In this document: in pieces, positions 1-11,200 of the stretch
Layout of the letters: each line of letters begins with the position of its first letter
How positions within the stretch are numbered: position 1 is the first letter of the stretch
Source: Closterium sp. Naga37s-1
Lineage: Eukaryota > Streptophyta > Zygnematophyceae > Desmidiales > Closteriaceae
Length of the DNA stretch: 64,000 bases
Assembly: GCA_947471745.1 (NCBI GenBank)
Contig: CANJKZ010000172.1
Coordinates: 2,970,501 to 3,034,500, forward strand
Direction of reading: 5' to 3'
Position numbers and translations under genes: made by a program
The notes under the pieces: model-generated
What the model saw: only the letters and a program-made list of their open reading frames with translations
What the model was told of the DNA's origin: nothing
Databases searched by the model: none

Positions 1-3000
1 ACGCGATGTGCAACACAGCGAGTGGGCACGTGCTGGTGCGCGTGTCCGTGTGCCCCACTGCTACCTCCCTGGAGGACTTCATTCGCCACCACCTCCGTGA
101 GCGCTGCTTTGTTATCACCCTTCACTCACTCAACTCCCCCTCTCCCTCTCTCTCTAGACTGAAGCTGCGTTTTTGCCTGCCATTCACTGCTCTCGCCGTG
201 CGACTCACTTTCCTTGTTACGCCATGCGACACTCACTGTTCCTCCCTTCCCACTCTCTCCCCCCCCCTTCCCCCCCCACCTCCCGTCCCCTACCCGCCCT
301 TGTTTCGTTCCTCACAACTCTTCCCTGCTGCCTTCCTTGGATCCCTCTCCTGCACCCGACTATCAGACGCCCCGCTCCACCACCACACTCCTCCGCCACC
401 GCACCCCTGGTCCCTCTCCTGGTTGGCCTGCCTGCACACACACCTGGGGCTCCTTGTCCGTAGAGCAGCTGCGGTGTGCTGGGGGGAGCAAATGGAGGAT
501 CAGGGAGTGCCATATGATCGTGAGGGGAATGAAGAGCTCTCACAACCCACATATGACGCACACACAGCCGTTGCAGTGCTGGGAGAGGAGGAGCAAGTGG
601 GAGACGTGAGGGGTGAGGGTGAAGGGGATGGCTCTGGGTGGAGGAGCAGCGGCGGCGGTGGAGAGGAGATGCAGCTGGTGCTGTCGTGTGTCGACACGGG
701 CTGTGGGTTTGATGCATCGTGGGAGGAGCTTTCAGAATTCAAGGTGAGAGCATGAGGACACGATGCAAATGTAAGGGTGGGATGGCAATGTGGCATGACG
801 GTTGGGTAGTTCTTCATTTTGAATCACAGGCAGCATTGTGTCTCCGTATAAGCAAACTTCTGTGGTGGGTCGTGTCATATTGACCTGGCTCTCTTTCTCT
901 CTTAATCATGCAAGTCGGTGCACAAGGCTCATGAAAATGCGTCACCTTATTCGACTGTGTGTGGTACCCTGCAGGGGCGATCGGAGAGTGGAGGAGCAGG
1001 CCTGGGGTTTGTGCTCGTGCACCAGCTGGTGAGCCTTCTCTGAGATTCTCCCATCCCGTGCTCCCCTCCTAGTGTGTCTCGTCACCTCGTACCAACCACG
1101 TGAATTGGATTGGAACAGATGTGTCCCGCGTTGTGGACACGAGCGTCAAAACGTTGGCGTCAAAATGATGGATGCTAGATTCCAAACATTTTGGACGCCA
1201 GAGTAACGTTCCTCTCTTCTCTTCTACTGAGGTGAGATCATGCAATCATAGGTCCCCCTCCCTTAACGCCTCACAACCAGCAGCAGTGGGCTCACTCGCT
1301 GATGCTGCCCTCTCCTCACCTGCTCTCGTTATCCTCCGTCCCCATGTTCCAAATCCGCACCATGCGCCACCAGTGCCTGCCACCATACCACCATGCACCG
1401 TCCCTTCTTTCTCTCCTCCCAGCGCCTTGCTTGCACCTCTCGCGCCTTCTACTCGCACCTTCCTCTCAAACGCTCACATCGCACCTTCTGACATTACCTC
1501 ACCTCACCATACGTTACGTTCATTGTGTTGACGCCCCTGCATGTGCTGCTGCTAGATACCGCGTTTCGCCACATTCACATTCTCGTCACAAGGTCTGAGC
1601 TACGAAAGTGGTCTGTGTGTTTGCCTGACCCGATCCATTTGCCGTACCTGCTCGTGGCATATCACCTCCTCGGAGCAGCAGAGGGTTGACATGCGGCCTA
1701 GTGCCCCCTCCACCCCTTTTCCCGTTACTCTCCACCATCCCGCACCCCCCCTCTTCCATCCCCTCCCTCCTACCATGCCCCATTCTCCCCCCAGGTGGCC
1801 CTCATGGGTGGCCGTGTTGCCTGCCTCTCCCACCCCGGCACCGGCTCCACCGTCGCTTTCTCCGTCCCCTTCGCCCCAACCCGCCGCCCTCCCCCTCCTG
1901 CCGCTCCTCCCCCTCCTGCTGCTGTTGCTCCTGCTGCTGCTCCTGCAGCTGTGCTGCTGCTGCTGCTTCTCCCCCGCACCCTCACCACACGAGGGAGGCA
2001 AACAGGAGAGGAGAGGGGGGAGCAGAAGAGGGGGATGAGCGGGTGGCAGGGGATTCACGGGGATGTGACTCGTGGTTGGGGAACAAGGGCGGGCGTGGCA
2101 GCAGCTGGATGGTCTGGAGCGGGCTGAGAGGGTTGAGAGGCAAAGGCAGCGACAAGGGGAGAGGGAGAGGGAGAGGCGGATCGGAGTAGGGGTTAGCAGC
2201 ATGGCTGTGTGGCATGAAGGGCAGGCGGGAAAGAGAGCCGCGGAAGGTGGAGGCGAGGGGCCATGCAGAGTGCACGAGGGGCATAGAGGGAGTGGCTGTG
2301 GGCGTGGTGGGGCCGGAAGGCAGCACGAGGGAGGTGAGGCTGCTGGGGATGCGGAGGGTTGCACGGTTGTACTTGACGTGGAGGGTTGCATGCGGCCATG
2401 GGCTTGTGTGTGTGTGAAGGGGACGGTGGATCGGTGGGTGCAGATGAGCGTTGTTTCACTCACATCACCGTCACCCATAGCTGCCACCCTCTGTAACGCT
2501 CTGTTGTTCTTCCCCTCCCCGCACTCTTTGCATCTAATCCCCTTGCTGTCCCCGTGGCAGCTCACGGCGCTCATGCTGGCGGGTCTCGGAGCACACGTGC
2601 ACTTGCTGCCCTGCGCTCAGGACTCACTGCAAGGCGCTGACGCCCGTGCTGCTGAGACGGGGACAAGCGGTGCGGAGGGGAGCTGCGAGGATGCAGCGAG
2701 GGCACAGGGGGGGTTGGAGGAGGTGAGAGATGGCGTGTGCAGAGGGAGTGGCTTGTGTGGTCACGCGGGTGGGGGGGTCACGGAGGAGGGGGGAGGGGAA
2801 GGTGGTGCGGGAGAGGTAGGGGATGACGAAGTGGGCAGGGAGGGGATGCCGTGCGTGGTGGTGGTGAGCGAGGAGGATGCATGGTGGCAGCATGGAAGGA
2901 GAGCAGCAGCTGGCATGCGCTGGGACAGTGAGCCTGATGCGAGTGGGAGGGCTCACCACCACGGTGGGCATGCGGATGGTAAGGGCAGATGCGCGGGTGT

Positions 3001-5620
3001 GGTGGTGCTGGCGCCGGGTGAGGCAGCAGCATGGCAGGCAGCAACAGTGGGGCTTGTGAGGCGCTGCATGGCAGCACACAGGGGTGGGGGGCGAGAGGCG
3101 TGGGGTGGGGAGGAAGGGGTGGATGGGGAAGCAGGGAGAGAAGAGGGAGTGGAGGGAGGGGGTGGATGGGCAGGGAGGCGGTTACAGGGAATAGAGGAGA
3201 GCCCCACGTTAGAAAGGCAGCTCTGCTGGGACAGAGTGGCAGGGATCGTCATTCTTTCCACGTACGCTGCTGGATCCTCAGGGGAGGTGGGGGCCGAGGT
3301 GGAGAGGGGGAACCAGTGGGAGGGGGAAGATGGGGAAAGGGGGGATGAGTGGGAGGGTGTGGATGCAGAGGAGGGGGGAGATGAGAGGAAGTGGGGGGAC
3401 GAGGGGGACGAGGGGGAGGGTGGGGACGAGGGGGTGTTGGGCGATAAGGGGGGCGATGAGGGGGGCGATGAGGGGGGCGATGAGGGGGGCGATGAGGGGG
3501 GCGCTGGGGACTGGAGGAGAAGGGTTGAGGACAGCAGTAGAAGTGCAGGAGAGGGAGAGCAGGTGGAGGTATGTGGTGATGAAGGGCGGGCAGGGAGCGT
3601 TGGTGGAACGAGGCAAGCATCGACCGATTCGTGTTCTGCTGCTTCTGTAGCCTCGCCACCACCCAGCACTGCATCTGCCGGCGCTGCTGCTCCCCGTGTG
3701 GTGGTGTGCTGCCGCCCGCTGCTCTCCCACCGCCTGCTGCTCGCCGTGCAGGTGAGCTGGACACGGCTCTGTGTGGCTCTCCGAGGATCTTGCTCTGTTT
3801 GTGTCGCTCTCCACTCCCCGTCACTCATGCTGCCAAAAACGGCTGTGAGCCGGCTGTCACCTGCTGGGCTTCAAGAAAGCGCCCATGTCGTGAGGGTGCG
3901 CCCTCTTACCTGTAGTGGTCAGTGTTGGCTTTTGGAAAACAAAAACAAAACACGGTTTTCACCGGCTGGGCTTTCAGGGTCGCCTCACGCAGTGGGTCGG
4001 TGTGGCCGCCTGACCAAACCCGCAAAATCCGCAGTGGGTTGCCTCTGCTCCTCTGCTGTGCTCTGCACCTTGCCTCACCATTCACTTCTCTCCCCCCACG
4101 CCCATCTCCATCCCCTGCAGTTGGCAGCATATGGAGTGGATTTCAAGAGTGTATACCCTGGCCATGTGGGGTACGAGTCGCAGGAGAGCCCTGAGCCTGC
4201 CCGTCAAACACAGCAGGGGAGCGACATGCAGCAGCAGAGTTTAGACATGCAGAGTAGTAAAGCAGGGTGTGATGAGAGAAGCGACGAGCAGCAGCAGCAT
4301 GGCAGCGGCAGTGGCAGTGATGAGATGGGGGATGAAGCAGGGCGTGGTGAGGCCAGGCAGGGTGGCAGTGTGGGGGGTGAGATGAGCGACTGTGCTTCAA
4401 AGGACCTGAGTGGGCGCACAGTGGGGAGGAGCGTGAGCATGCATGCTGCAAGCTTGGCAACAGTTAATTCTCCTAGTTGCACTGCAGGACGGAGGGTAGC
4501 ATCAGAGGCAGCAGCAGGGGGGTCAGGGGGGGTGGTGGCGGGGTGGCGGGTGCTGGTGGTGGACGACACGGCAGTGAACTTGCCAGTGGCCCGCCGCACG
4601 CTCACCCGCTGCGGCGCCACCGTCAGCACGGCGGGCAGCGGGGAGGAGGCGGTGTGGCTGGTGGCGGCGGCTGTGAGTGCGGCAAGCGATGGCGCGGCAA
4701 GCGATGGCGCGGCGGCGCATGGCAGCGCTGTGCTGGATGTGGTGCTCATGGACCTGCAGATGCCCGCCATGGACAAGTCAGTCGTGCCCAGCGGTGGTGA
4801 GCGGTGGCATGGATGGGTGAGTGGTGATGAGTGGGTGAGTGGTCATGAGCGGTATGCCATGGATGGGTGAGTGGTGGTGCATATAGAGGGTATGGATGGT
4901 TGAGTGGTGGTGAGTGGTAGTGCGTCGATGGGTGTGTGGTAGGAATGGATGGCCATGCTAAGACGCATGACATGGGTACAGTGGAGGTGGGGGGAAGTGT
5001 GACATGTGCAAGCAGAGTGGCAGGAACCTTCTTGAGTATTTCTTGAAGGTTCCTGTGCAAAGTCCCGGGCTGAAACAACGTGGAATTCAATGGTCGGTGA
5101 CCTGAACCCATACAGGTGGTCAGTCAGTGAACATAACCGGTGTCAGCATTTAGTCCAATTGAAAATGAAGGAATGAAAATGAAATATTATTCACTGTTTT
5201 GCACATTCACTCTCTCTGCTTATTTTCCTGTTTGATGATCCTCCTCACAGCACCCTACACACCCTTGGTCTCTGCTGCCTGTGCTGTGCTGCCTGTGCTG
5301 TGCTGTGCCGCCTGTGCTGTGCTGCCTGTGCCGCACTCCTCCCAGGTTCATGGCAACAGAGGCAATACGCGAGCTTGAGAGGGCTGCAGCCCTGTGGTGC
5401 TGCGTCTCACTCTCTCGCTCCAGTCCCCACGATGCCACGAGTGCCCATTCTGGCTCTCACAGCAGATGTGGATGCTCACATCACGCAGCGATGCCTTGCT
5501 AGTGGCTTCGATGGCATTTTACAGAAGCGTATTGACCCCAAGCAGCTCACCAATCTAATGCTACGTATAGAGAAGCCTCCTCAGTTGGGACCTTTGCGAG
5601 CAATCTCACATCCACCATGA
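1..5620 (+). CDS. CHASE-type hybrid histidine kinase copy 1 (HK1), 3' part, probably broken
   Basis: Partial gene; its 5' end lies before the window. Likely exons by homology to HK2 and GT-AG borders: 1-~96, 466-743, 975-1028, 1795-(unclear), 2561-3751, 4121-4776, 5346-5620. The first exon enters at the ATPase N box (AMCNTASGHVLV). DTGCGF (G1) follows at about 690-715, GGAGLG (G2-type) at 1000, and VALMGGRVACLSHPGTGST at 1795. 2561-3751 encodes a diverged pseudo-receiver with long acidic Gly/Glu linkers. 4121-4776 is a receiver with VLVVDDTAVN and the phospho-acceptor Asp in VVLMDLQMP. The last exon carries ALTAD and the Lys of LQKRIDPKQL (Arg where HK2 has Pro). Exon 5346-5620 starts in frame as FMATEAIRELE, but the ALTAD part lies in another frame, so a frameshift sits at about 5380-5425. 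Known role of the family: membrane phosphorelay sensor. Whether HK1 works is doubtful. Confidence 0.75.
3444..3503 (+). repeat. 12-bp tandem repeat in HK1 exon
   Basis: Five copies of a 12-base unit (gggggcgatgag) in frame, encoding repeated Gly-Gly-Asp-Glu in the acidic linker between pseudo-receiver and receiver. HK2 has only irregular Glu/Gly-rich sequence at the matching place, so the array expanded after the two copies separated. Confidence 0.85.
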
Positions 5621-6104
5621 TCGCTATGTGTCATCCATCCCTTTGTTCTCAATTTCCTGTGATACTGTAGTCAAGCTAACGGGTCGTGCGTTGTACATGA
5701 ATGATGTTTTGTACCATTCTACCGTCATCGGCCGGATAGAAGATAGTGTTGAATTGAAGGCATGGTGATTTTTATACGGTACCGTACCGTATGGCCCCAG
5801 ATATATGTGCAGGCCTATTAAAAGTGCATGTGCTTACATCTGGAGCAATGAACTTATGGTCGACTTGTAAAACCCTGACTTATTACAAGCGCATGCACAA
5901 TTTTGATTTTAAATCTTGATCAAAACGGTACCGTCATCGCCCGGATAGAAGACACATATGTCTTGTCTTAAAAACATGGTTGGGTTGTCTTGTATCTGGG
6001 AAGGTTTAGGGTGTCATATCATTCTTACCAGGGGCCAGATTCATTGAATTCGTTTGGGAAGGTTTAGGGTGTCTTATAATTCTTACAAATGGAAAAAAAT
6101 TACC
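5621..6104. other. Intergenic, degenerate transposon terminal repeats
   Basis: No gene seen. 5776-5895 resembles the terminal repeat at 57000-57140 (shared words around caggcctatta, catctggagcaatg and acttattacaagcgcatgc). 5930-6060 resembles the other terminal-repeat family found at 25790-25975 and 61550-61772 (cgtcatcgcccggata, tttagggtgtc). These are most likely remnants of pogo-type or MITE insertions next to the HK1 3' end. Confidence 0.55.
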
Positions 6105-6152
6105 GTATTACCCCGGATACGGTATAAGCGTAGGTGCGCTTATAATAGAACG

Positions 6153-6281
6153 TGTCAGAACATTATAGCTCATGCATATTGTGTAGGCTATAGTGGGGCA
6201 GTCCATAAGGGGTACAACCCAATTAGGGTTAGTACTTGTACCCAATTCATTCATAGTTCATTCATCCCTTGTTTCTTCTCA
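6153..6281 (+). repeat. 5' LTR of copia A
   Basis: 129 bases starting tgtcagaa and ending cttctca, closely matching 13035-13159, with small length differences near the start. The LTRs are very short for copia. Flanked on the left by gaacg. Confidence 0.92.
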
Positions 6282-6296
6282 TGGTATCGAGCAGGT
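6282..6296 (+). other. Primer-binding site of copia A
   Basis: tggtatcgagcagg begins at the first base after the LTR and matches the usual plant initiator tRNA-Met primer site (tggtatcagagc) with a small change. The same site, read from the minus strand, follows the 5' LTRs of copia C (about 40415-40426), element F (44790-44801) and copia E (about 58648-58661). Confidence 0.8.
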
Positions 6297-6349
6297 TCCC
6301 TAACGGGAACGATTCCTAGGGCCCACCACTACGAGTTTTTTTTTTCCTG

Positions 6350-7300
6350 CCCGGAGCGCGCTTCGCTCCGGCCCGAGTCGCGCCCGGTGTGCTCTCATCA
6401 CCGTCGCGCCCTCACTAGGCCCCTCACGGCCCCCTAGCGCCGCCCTTAGCGGGCCCGTCGCACTGCCCTTCGCGGCCGCGTCGCGCCGCCCTTTCGCGGC
6501 CCCGTCGCGCCGCCCTTCGCGGCCGCGTCGCGCCGCCCTTTCGCGGCCCCGTCGCGCCGCCCCTTTCGCGGCCCCGTCGCCGCCCTACCTGCGGCCTCGT
6601 CGCCGCCCCTTTCGGCGGCCCCGTCGCCGCCCTACCTGCGGCCTCGTCGCCGCCCTACCTACGGCCCCGTCGCCGCCCTACCTGCGGCCCCGTTGCCGCC
6701 CTACCTGCGGCCCCGTCGCCGCCCTACCTGCGGCCCCGTCGTCGCCCTCCCCTGCAGCGGCCTCGGTGCCTACTCCTACGGCCCCGGCCCCTGCTCCTAC
6801 GACCCCGGCGCCTACTCCTACGGCCCCGGCGCCGCCCTTCCCGGCTCCGACGTCGCCTCCCACCGGCCCCTCCGCCGTCCCTGATCAGGAGCCGCAGCCG
6901 CCACGCCGCCCAGCGACCGAGCCGCCGGGCCGCCGAACCGCCCAGCAGCCGAGCCGCCGGGCCGCCGAGCCGCCCTGCTGCCGAGCCACCCGAGCCGCCG
7001 AGCCGCCCTGCCGCCGAGCCACCCGAGCCGCCCAGCAGCCGAGCCGCCCAGCAGCCGAGCCGCCCAGCAGCCGAGCCGCCCAGCAGCCGAGCCGCCCAGC
7101 CACCGAGCAGCCCAGCAGCCGAGCCGCCGAGCCGCCGAGCAGCCGAGTCGCCGAGCCGCCCTGCAGCCGAGCCGCCCAGCCGCCGAGTCGCCGAGCCGCC
7201 CTGCAGCCGAGCCGCCCGAGCCGCCCTGTCCGGTAAGAGCAGCGCCTCTCTCACAGCACTGCCCTCACCCTACTGTTTGCGCTACTAGTCTACTGCTGTC
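6350..7300 (+). repeat. GC-rich repetitive leader of copia A
   Basis: Almost 1 kb between primer site and gag, made of imperfect tandem repeats: first units around ccgccctacctgcggcccgt (6480-6740), then units around gccgagccgcccagcagcc (6900-7230). Open frames here are low-complexity Pro/Ala/Arg and are not taken as genes. Comparable GC-rich leaders stand in copia C (39640-40426), copia E (58140-58640) and element F (44030-44790), so the feature belongs to the family. It could hold packaging or translation signals, but the sequence alone does not show this. Confidence 0.7.
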
Positions 7301-8278
7301 ATGGCTACCCCTAGTGTCCTCGCTTTTGACGCTGAGGGTCGGGCCATTGACTTTGAAGTCTGGATAGATGACCTGCAGCTTTTCTTACAGTGCGATAGGG
7401 CAGACGGCCTCTCCCTCTTTGACCTCACTTCTGGTGCCTCTCCTGCCCCCGTTGCTGATGCTGACGCCACTGTTCGCTCACAGTGGGCCACGCGCGATGC
7501 TGCTGCACGTCTTGCTGTGCGTCGCCACCTGCCTACCTCTGAGCGTGCACACTTTAGCCAGTACAAGAGTGCTCAGACCTTGTACGACGCTGTAGTTGCA
7601 CGCTACTCCTCCCCTGCCACTGCTGCACTGAGCCGCCTCATGCTACCGTACCTCTTCCCTGACCTTGCTGCCTTTCCCACAGTCGCTGACCTCATTACGC
7701 ACCTCCGCACTAGTGACACTCGCTACCGCGCTGCGCTTCCTGCTGAGTTCTGCGCCAAGAACCCCCCCCCCATGTACATCACCCTCTACTACATAGTCAC
7801 CCGTCTCCCTGACTCCCTTCGCGTAGTCAGGGACCACTTCCTCTCGGTTTGCCCCACCACTCTCACTGTTGACCTCCTCGAGAAGGCCCTCCTAGCAGCA
7901 GAAAAGAGCATAGTCGCTCTAGGAGCCTCTCGTGGTGACCCTCGCACCCCCATCTTTGAGGGGTGTTCCCCCTCCCCTCTTTTGCCCTCTGTTGCCTCTG
8001 CTGCTGCGGCCGACCTCGCTGGTTTGGAGTCGGTTGGGGCAGCGTCTACCCCTAGCGGGAGACGCCGCCCTGGCAAGGGCAAGGGGGGCAGGGGCGCTGG
8101 AGGAGCTAGCGGGGGCGGTGGAGGCGGCGGTGGGGGCGGTGGAGGGGGTGGGGGTGGCGGTGGGGGTGGTGGCGGGGGTGGAGGTGTCGGTGGCGGCAGT
8201 GGAGGCGGAGGCGGCAGCGGCGGCGGCGGAGGGAGCGGAGGTACTTTGGTGCTATTCTTGCTGCCATGTATACTGTGA
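7301..8278 (+). CDS. Copia A Gag (C-terminus damaged)
   Basis: Capsid-like protein of a Ty1/copia element, opening MATPSVLAFDAEGRAIDFEV and carrying the family's WIDDLQLFL and LYDAVVARYSSP segments. The start is the first ATG after the leader and matches the starts of the C and E copies. After about residue 250 comes a long glycine tract (8098-8250). The reading frame then runs out at 8278. In element C the same place holds a further segment of some 90 residues with a Cys/His cluster (CGLPHATHRC) that looks like the nucleic-acid-binding part; A lacks it, so an internal deletion fused the tract out of frame to pol. Gag normally packages the RNA into cytoplasmic particles. Confidence 0.85.
   Translation: MATPSVLAFDAEGRAIDFEVWIDDLQLFLQCDRADGLSLFDLTSGASPAPVADADATVRSQWATRDAAARLAVRRHLPTSERAHFSQYKSAQTLYDAVVARYSSPATAALSRLMLPYLFPDLAAFPTVADLITHLRTSDTRYRAALPAEFCAKNPPPMYITLYYIVTRLPDSLRVVRDHFLSVCPTTLTVDLLEKALLAAEKSIVALGASRGDPRTPIFEGCSPSPLLPSVASAAAADLAGLESVGAASTPSGRRRPGKGKGGRGAGGASGGGGGGGGGGGGGGGGGGGGGGGGGVGGGSGGGGGSGGGGGSGGTLVLFLLPCIL
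8098..8250 (+). repeat. Glycine-coding (GGN)n tract in gag
   Basis: About 150 bases of ggt/ggc/ggg codons encoding nearly pure glycine. The same tract stands in copia C (38690-38870, minus). Variation between the copies suggests slippage. Confidence 0.85.
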
Positions 8279-11200
8279 CTATTAGTGATGAGGGTGACTG
8301 TTACCGGTGTTTTCCGCCCGACCCGGGCATTGAGACTGCTGCTCTAGGTACTGGTGAGGCTGCTGCTCTAGGTGCTAGCGAGGCTGCTGCTCTAGGTGCG
8401 TCTGCTCCCTTAGGTGCTGGTGAGTCTGCTCTCTCAGGTTCTGCGTCGGCTTCGGCCTCCCACACCTTCACCCTTGACTCGGGGGCTTCTCGCTCCTTCT
8501 TTCGAGACCGCACCACACTCACGCCGCTTGGCCGGCCAGTTGCAGTCTCTCTGGCAGACCCCTCTGGGGGTCCTGTCCTTGCTCACTTCTCCACTGTCCT
8601 CCCGTGTCCGGCGGCCCCCTCTGGCACCCTGTCTGGTCTTTACCTCCCCTCGTTCTCTACGAACTTGGTGAGTGGTGCTGACCTACAGGATGCGGGGGTT
8701 CACCAGTTCACTCCTGCGAGTCAGCGGGTGACCCACTGCACGGACGCTCGGACAGGCCGACACCTGGCCACGTTTACACGTCGGCCAGGGTCGAGCCTGT
8801 ACACACTGACCACTGCGTCTCCTCCAGTCCCTGCGTCTGGTCAGGTAGCTGCGTCGGGTCAGGTGTTTGCTGCAGCGTCCAGGTCTGGTCCTGAGTCTGC
8901 CCCCTGCTTGTGTCGCCTCCTGTCTCACGAGACTCTCCTCTGGCACCACCGCCTTGGTCACCCCTCCCTGCTTCGTCTCCGGAGCATGGCCTCCCGTGTC
9001 CTTGTCTCTGGTCTTCCCCGGTCCCTCCCTCCCCTTCCTCCGGGGCCTGGCCCTACCTGCGTCCCCTGTGTCGAGGGACGGCAGCGGGCTACCCCTCACT
9101 CCTCCCAATTTCCTCCGACAGAGGCCCCGCTGCAGACGCTTCACATGGACGTGTGGGGCCCGGCCCGCGTCCGTGGACAGGGTCACGAGCGCTACTTCCT
9201 GCTGGTGGTTGACGACTACTCGCGTTACACCACAGTCTTCCCCTTGCGCAGCAAGGGTGATGTCACTGAGGTGTTGATCGACTGGATCCGCGCAGCTCGT
9301 CTCCAGCTCAGGCGGAGCTTCGGCTCGGACTTTCCTGTTCTGCGTCTGCACTCTGACAGAGGCGGAGAGTTCTCCTCTGGCCTTCTGCGAGCCTACTGTC
9401 GTGCACGAGGCATCCGCCAGACCTTCACGCTTCCGGACTCTCCACAGCAAAATGGGATTGCTGAGCACCGCATTGGCATGGTCATGGACGTCGCCCGTAC
9501 GTCCATGATGCATGCGGCTGCCCCCCATTTTCTGTGGCCGTTTGCGGTTCGGTACGCGGCGCATCAGATCAACCTTCAGCCCAGGGTCTCCATGCCGGAG
9601 ACCTCCCCAGCTTTGCTGTGGACGGGGAAGGTTGGCGATGCGTCTGCGTTCCGTGTCTGGGGATCTCGGGCGTTTGTCCGCGACTTGTCTGCGGACAAGC
9701 TGTCCCCTCGTGCTGCTCCTTGCGTCTTCCTGGGTTTCCCCCCTGACGCCCCAGGGTGGCAGTTCTACCACCCCACCTCTCGCCGTGTTCTGTCCTCCCA
9801 GGACGTCACGTTCGACGAGTCGGTCCCCTACTACCGCCTCTTCCCCTACCGCACTCCGTCCCTCCCCCCGCCACCGCTCTTCCTTGTACCAGGTCCCCCC
9901 CCGGTAGACCCCCTCCCCCCTCAGGGTCCTGCCCCTTCAGGTGTGTCCCAGGTAGACGCTGTTGAGCCTGTCGAGGTCGCTGGTGACTCTGGTGCTGCTG
10001 CGGGTGCTGAGCCTGGGGGTGCTGACTCTGGGGGTGCTGAGCGTGTGGGTGCTACGCCTGGGGGTGCTGAGCCTGGGGGTGCTGAGTCTGGGGGTGCTGA
10101 GTCTGGGGGTACTACGACTGGGGGTGCTGAGCCTGGGGGTACTACGCCTGGAGGTGCTGAGCCTGGGGGTGCTACGCCTGGTGGTGCTGTGCCTGGCGGT
10201 TCTCCGGGTGCTCCTTCTCGCCGGGAGCCACTCTCTCCCCAGGAGCTGCGTGAGTGGTTTGCCCGGCGCTGGAGGCGAGCTGCTGGAGCTGGAGGTGCTG
10301 CGGGTACTGGAGGTTCTGTTGCTGCTGAGGGAGCTGGTGCCACGGGTCCCGGAGGTGCGCGTACTGGGAGTACTGGAGCTGCTGGACCTGCGGGTACTTC
10401 TGGAGCTGGAGTTGCTGCGGGTGTTGGCGCGGAGGCTACTGCTGTCGGTCCTGGAGGCGGTCCTGCTGGGGGTACTACTGGTGCTGCTGGGGGTTCTGGA
10501 GCTGGAGCTGCTACGGGTGCTGGTGCTGTCCCTCCTGTGTCTGGAGTCGCCGCGCGGCCTCGGCCGTACTTCGTTCCGCTCCTTCAGCAGGTTCTTGGTC
10601 TCCCGCCTTCCACTGGTCCTCCTCCTCCCTTAGAGTGTCCACAGCCTGTCCCGTCGCAGTTACAGTTACAGCCGGCCTCCCCACTGCCTGCTCCGTCTCC
10701 CTACACTGGTCCTACTGGAGGTCTTGCTGAGCGTCGTGAGCCTGCGTCTCGCCCTGCGTCGTCTGTCCGTGCTGCTCGCACTAGTGGTCGCGGTTCGCGT
10801 CAGCGTCCTCCTCCTGTCCCTGGCACGCACCGGATGTCTCTGCGTCCGTCCACTGCTCCTCTGCGTGCCCCTTTGCCTTCTCCTCTTGAGTCTTCTCTTC
10901 CTGCTCTTGCCGACCCGGAGTCGGACTCTCTTCGTGCTGCCAGTCCTACTGTCACGCGTCTCCTTGCTACTGTTGTCACTGACCCTTCCTTTGAGTCCAC
11001 TGCTGCGTCTGCCCTAGTTGCTGAGCTCGTCGACTTTGCTGCTCGCTGTCGCCTAGACTACGTCGCCAGTCTTGTTGCTGAGTCTGAGTCTGTCTGTCCT
11101 CCGTCCGTCGGGGGTGAGTGTGCCCTTGGCACGGACGTCCTTGAGGACAGGCAGGAGGAGTTCCAGTGCTTGGCCGCTGCTTCACCTCATCTCGTGTCCG

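Noticed and set aside
1600..3828. Long antisense ORFs over HK1 (1600-2574 and 2953-3828, minus) and similar ones over HK2
   Set aside because: Low-complexity Pro/Ser/His-rich shadows of GC-rich coding and intron sequence, with no recognisable domain.
8266..8278. Programmed frameshift at the copia A gag-pol overlap
   Set aside because: Copia C is one continuous frame here and contains an extra segment, so A's overlap is best explained by a deletion.
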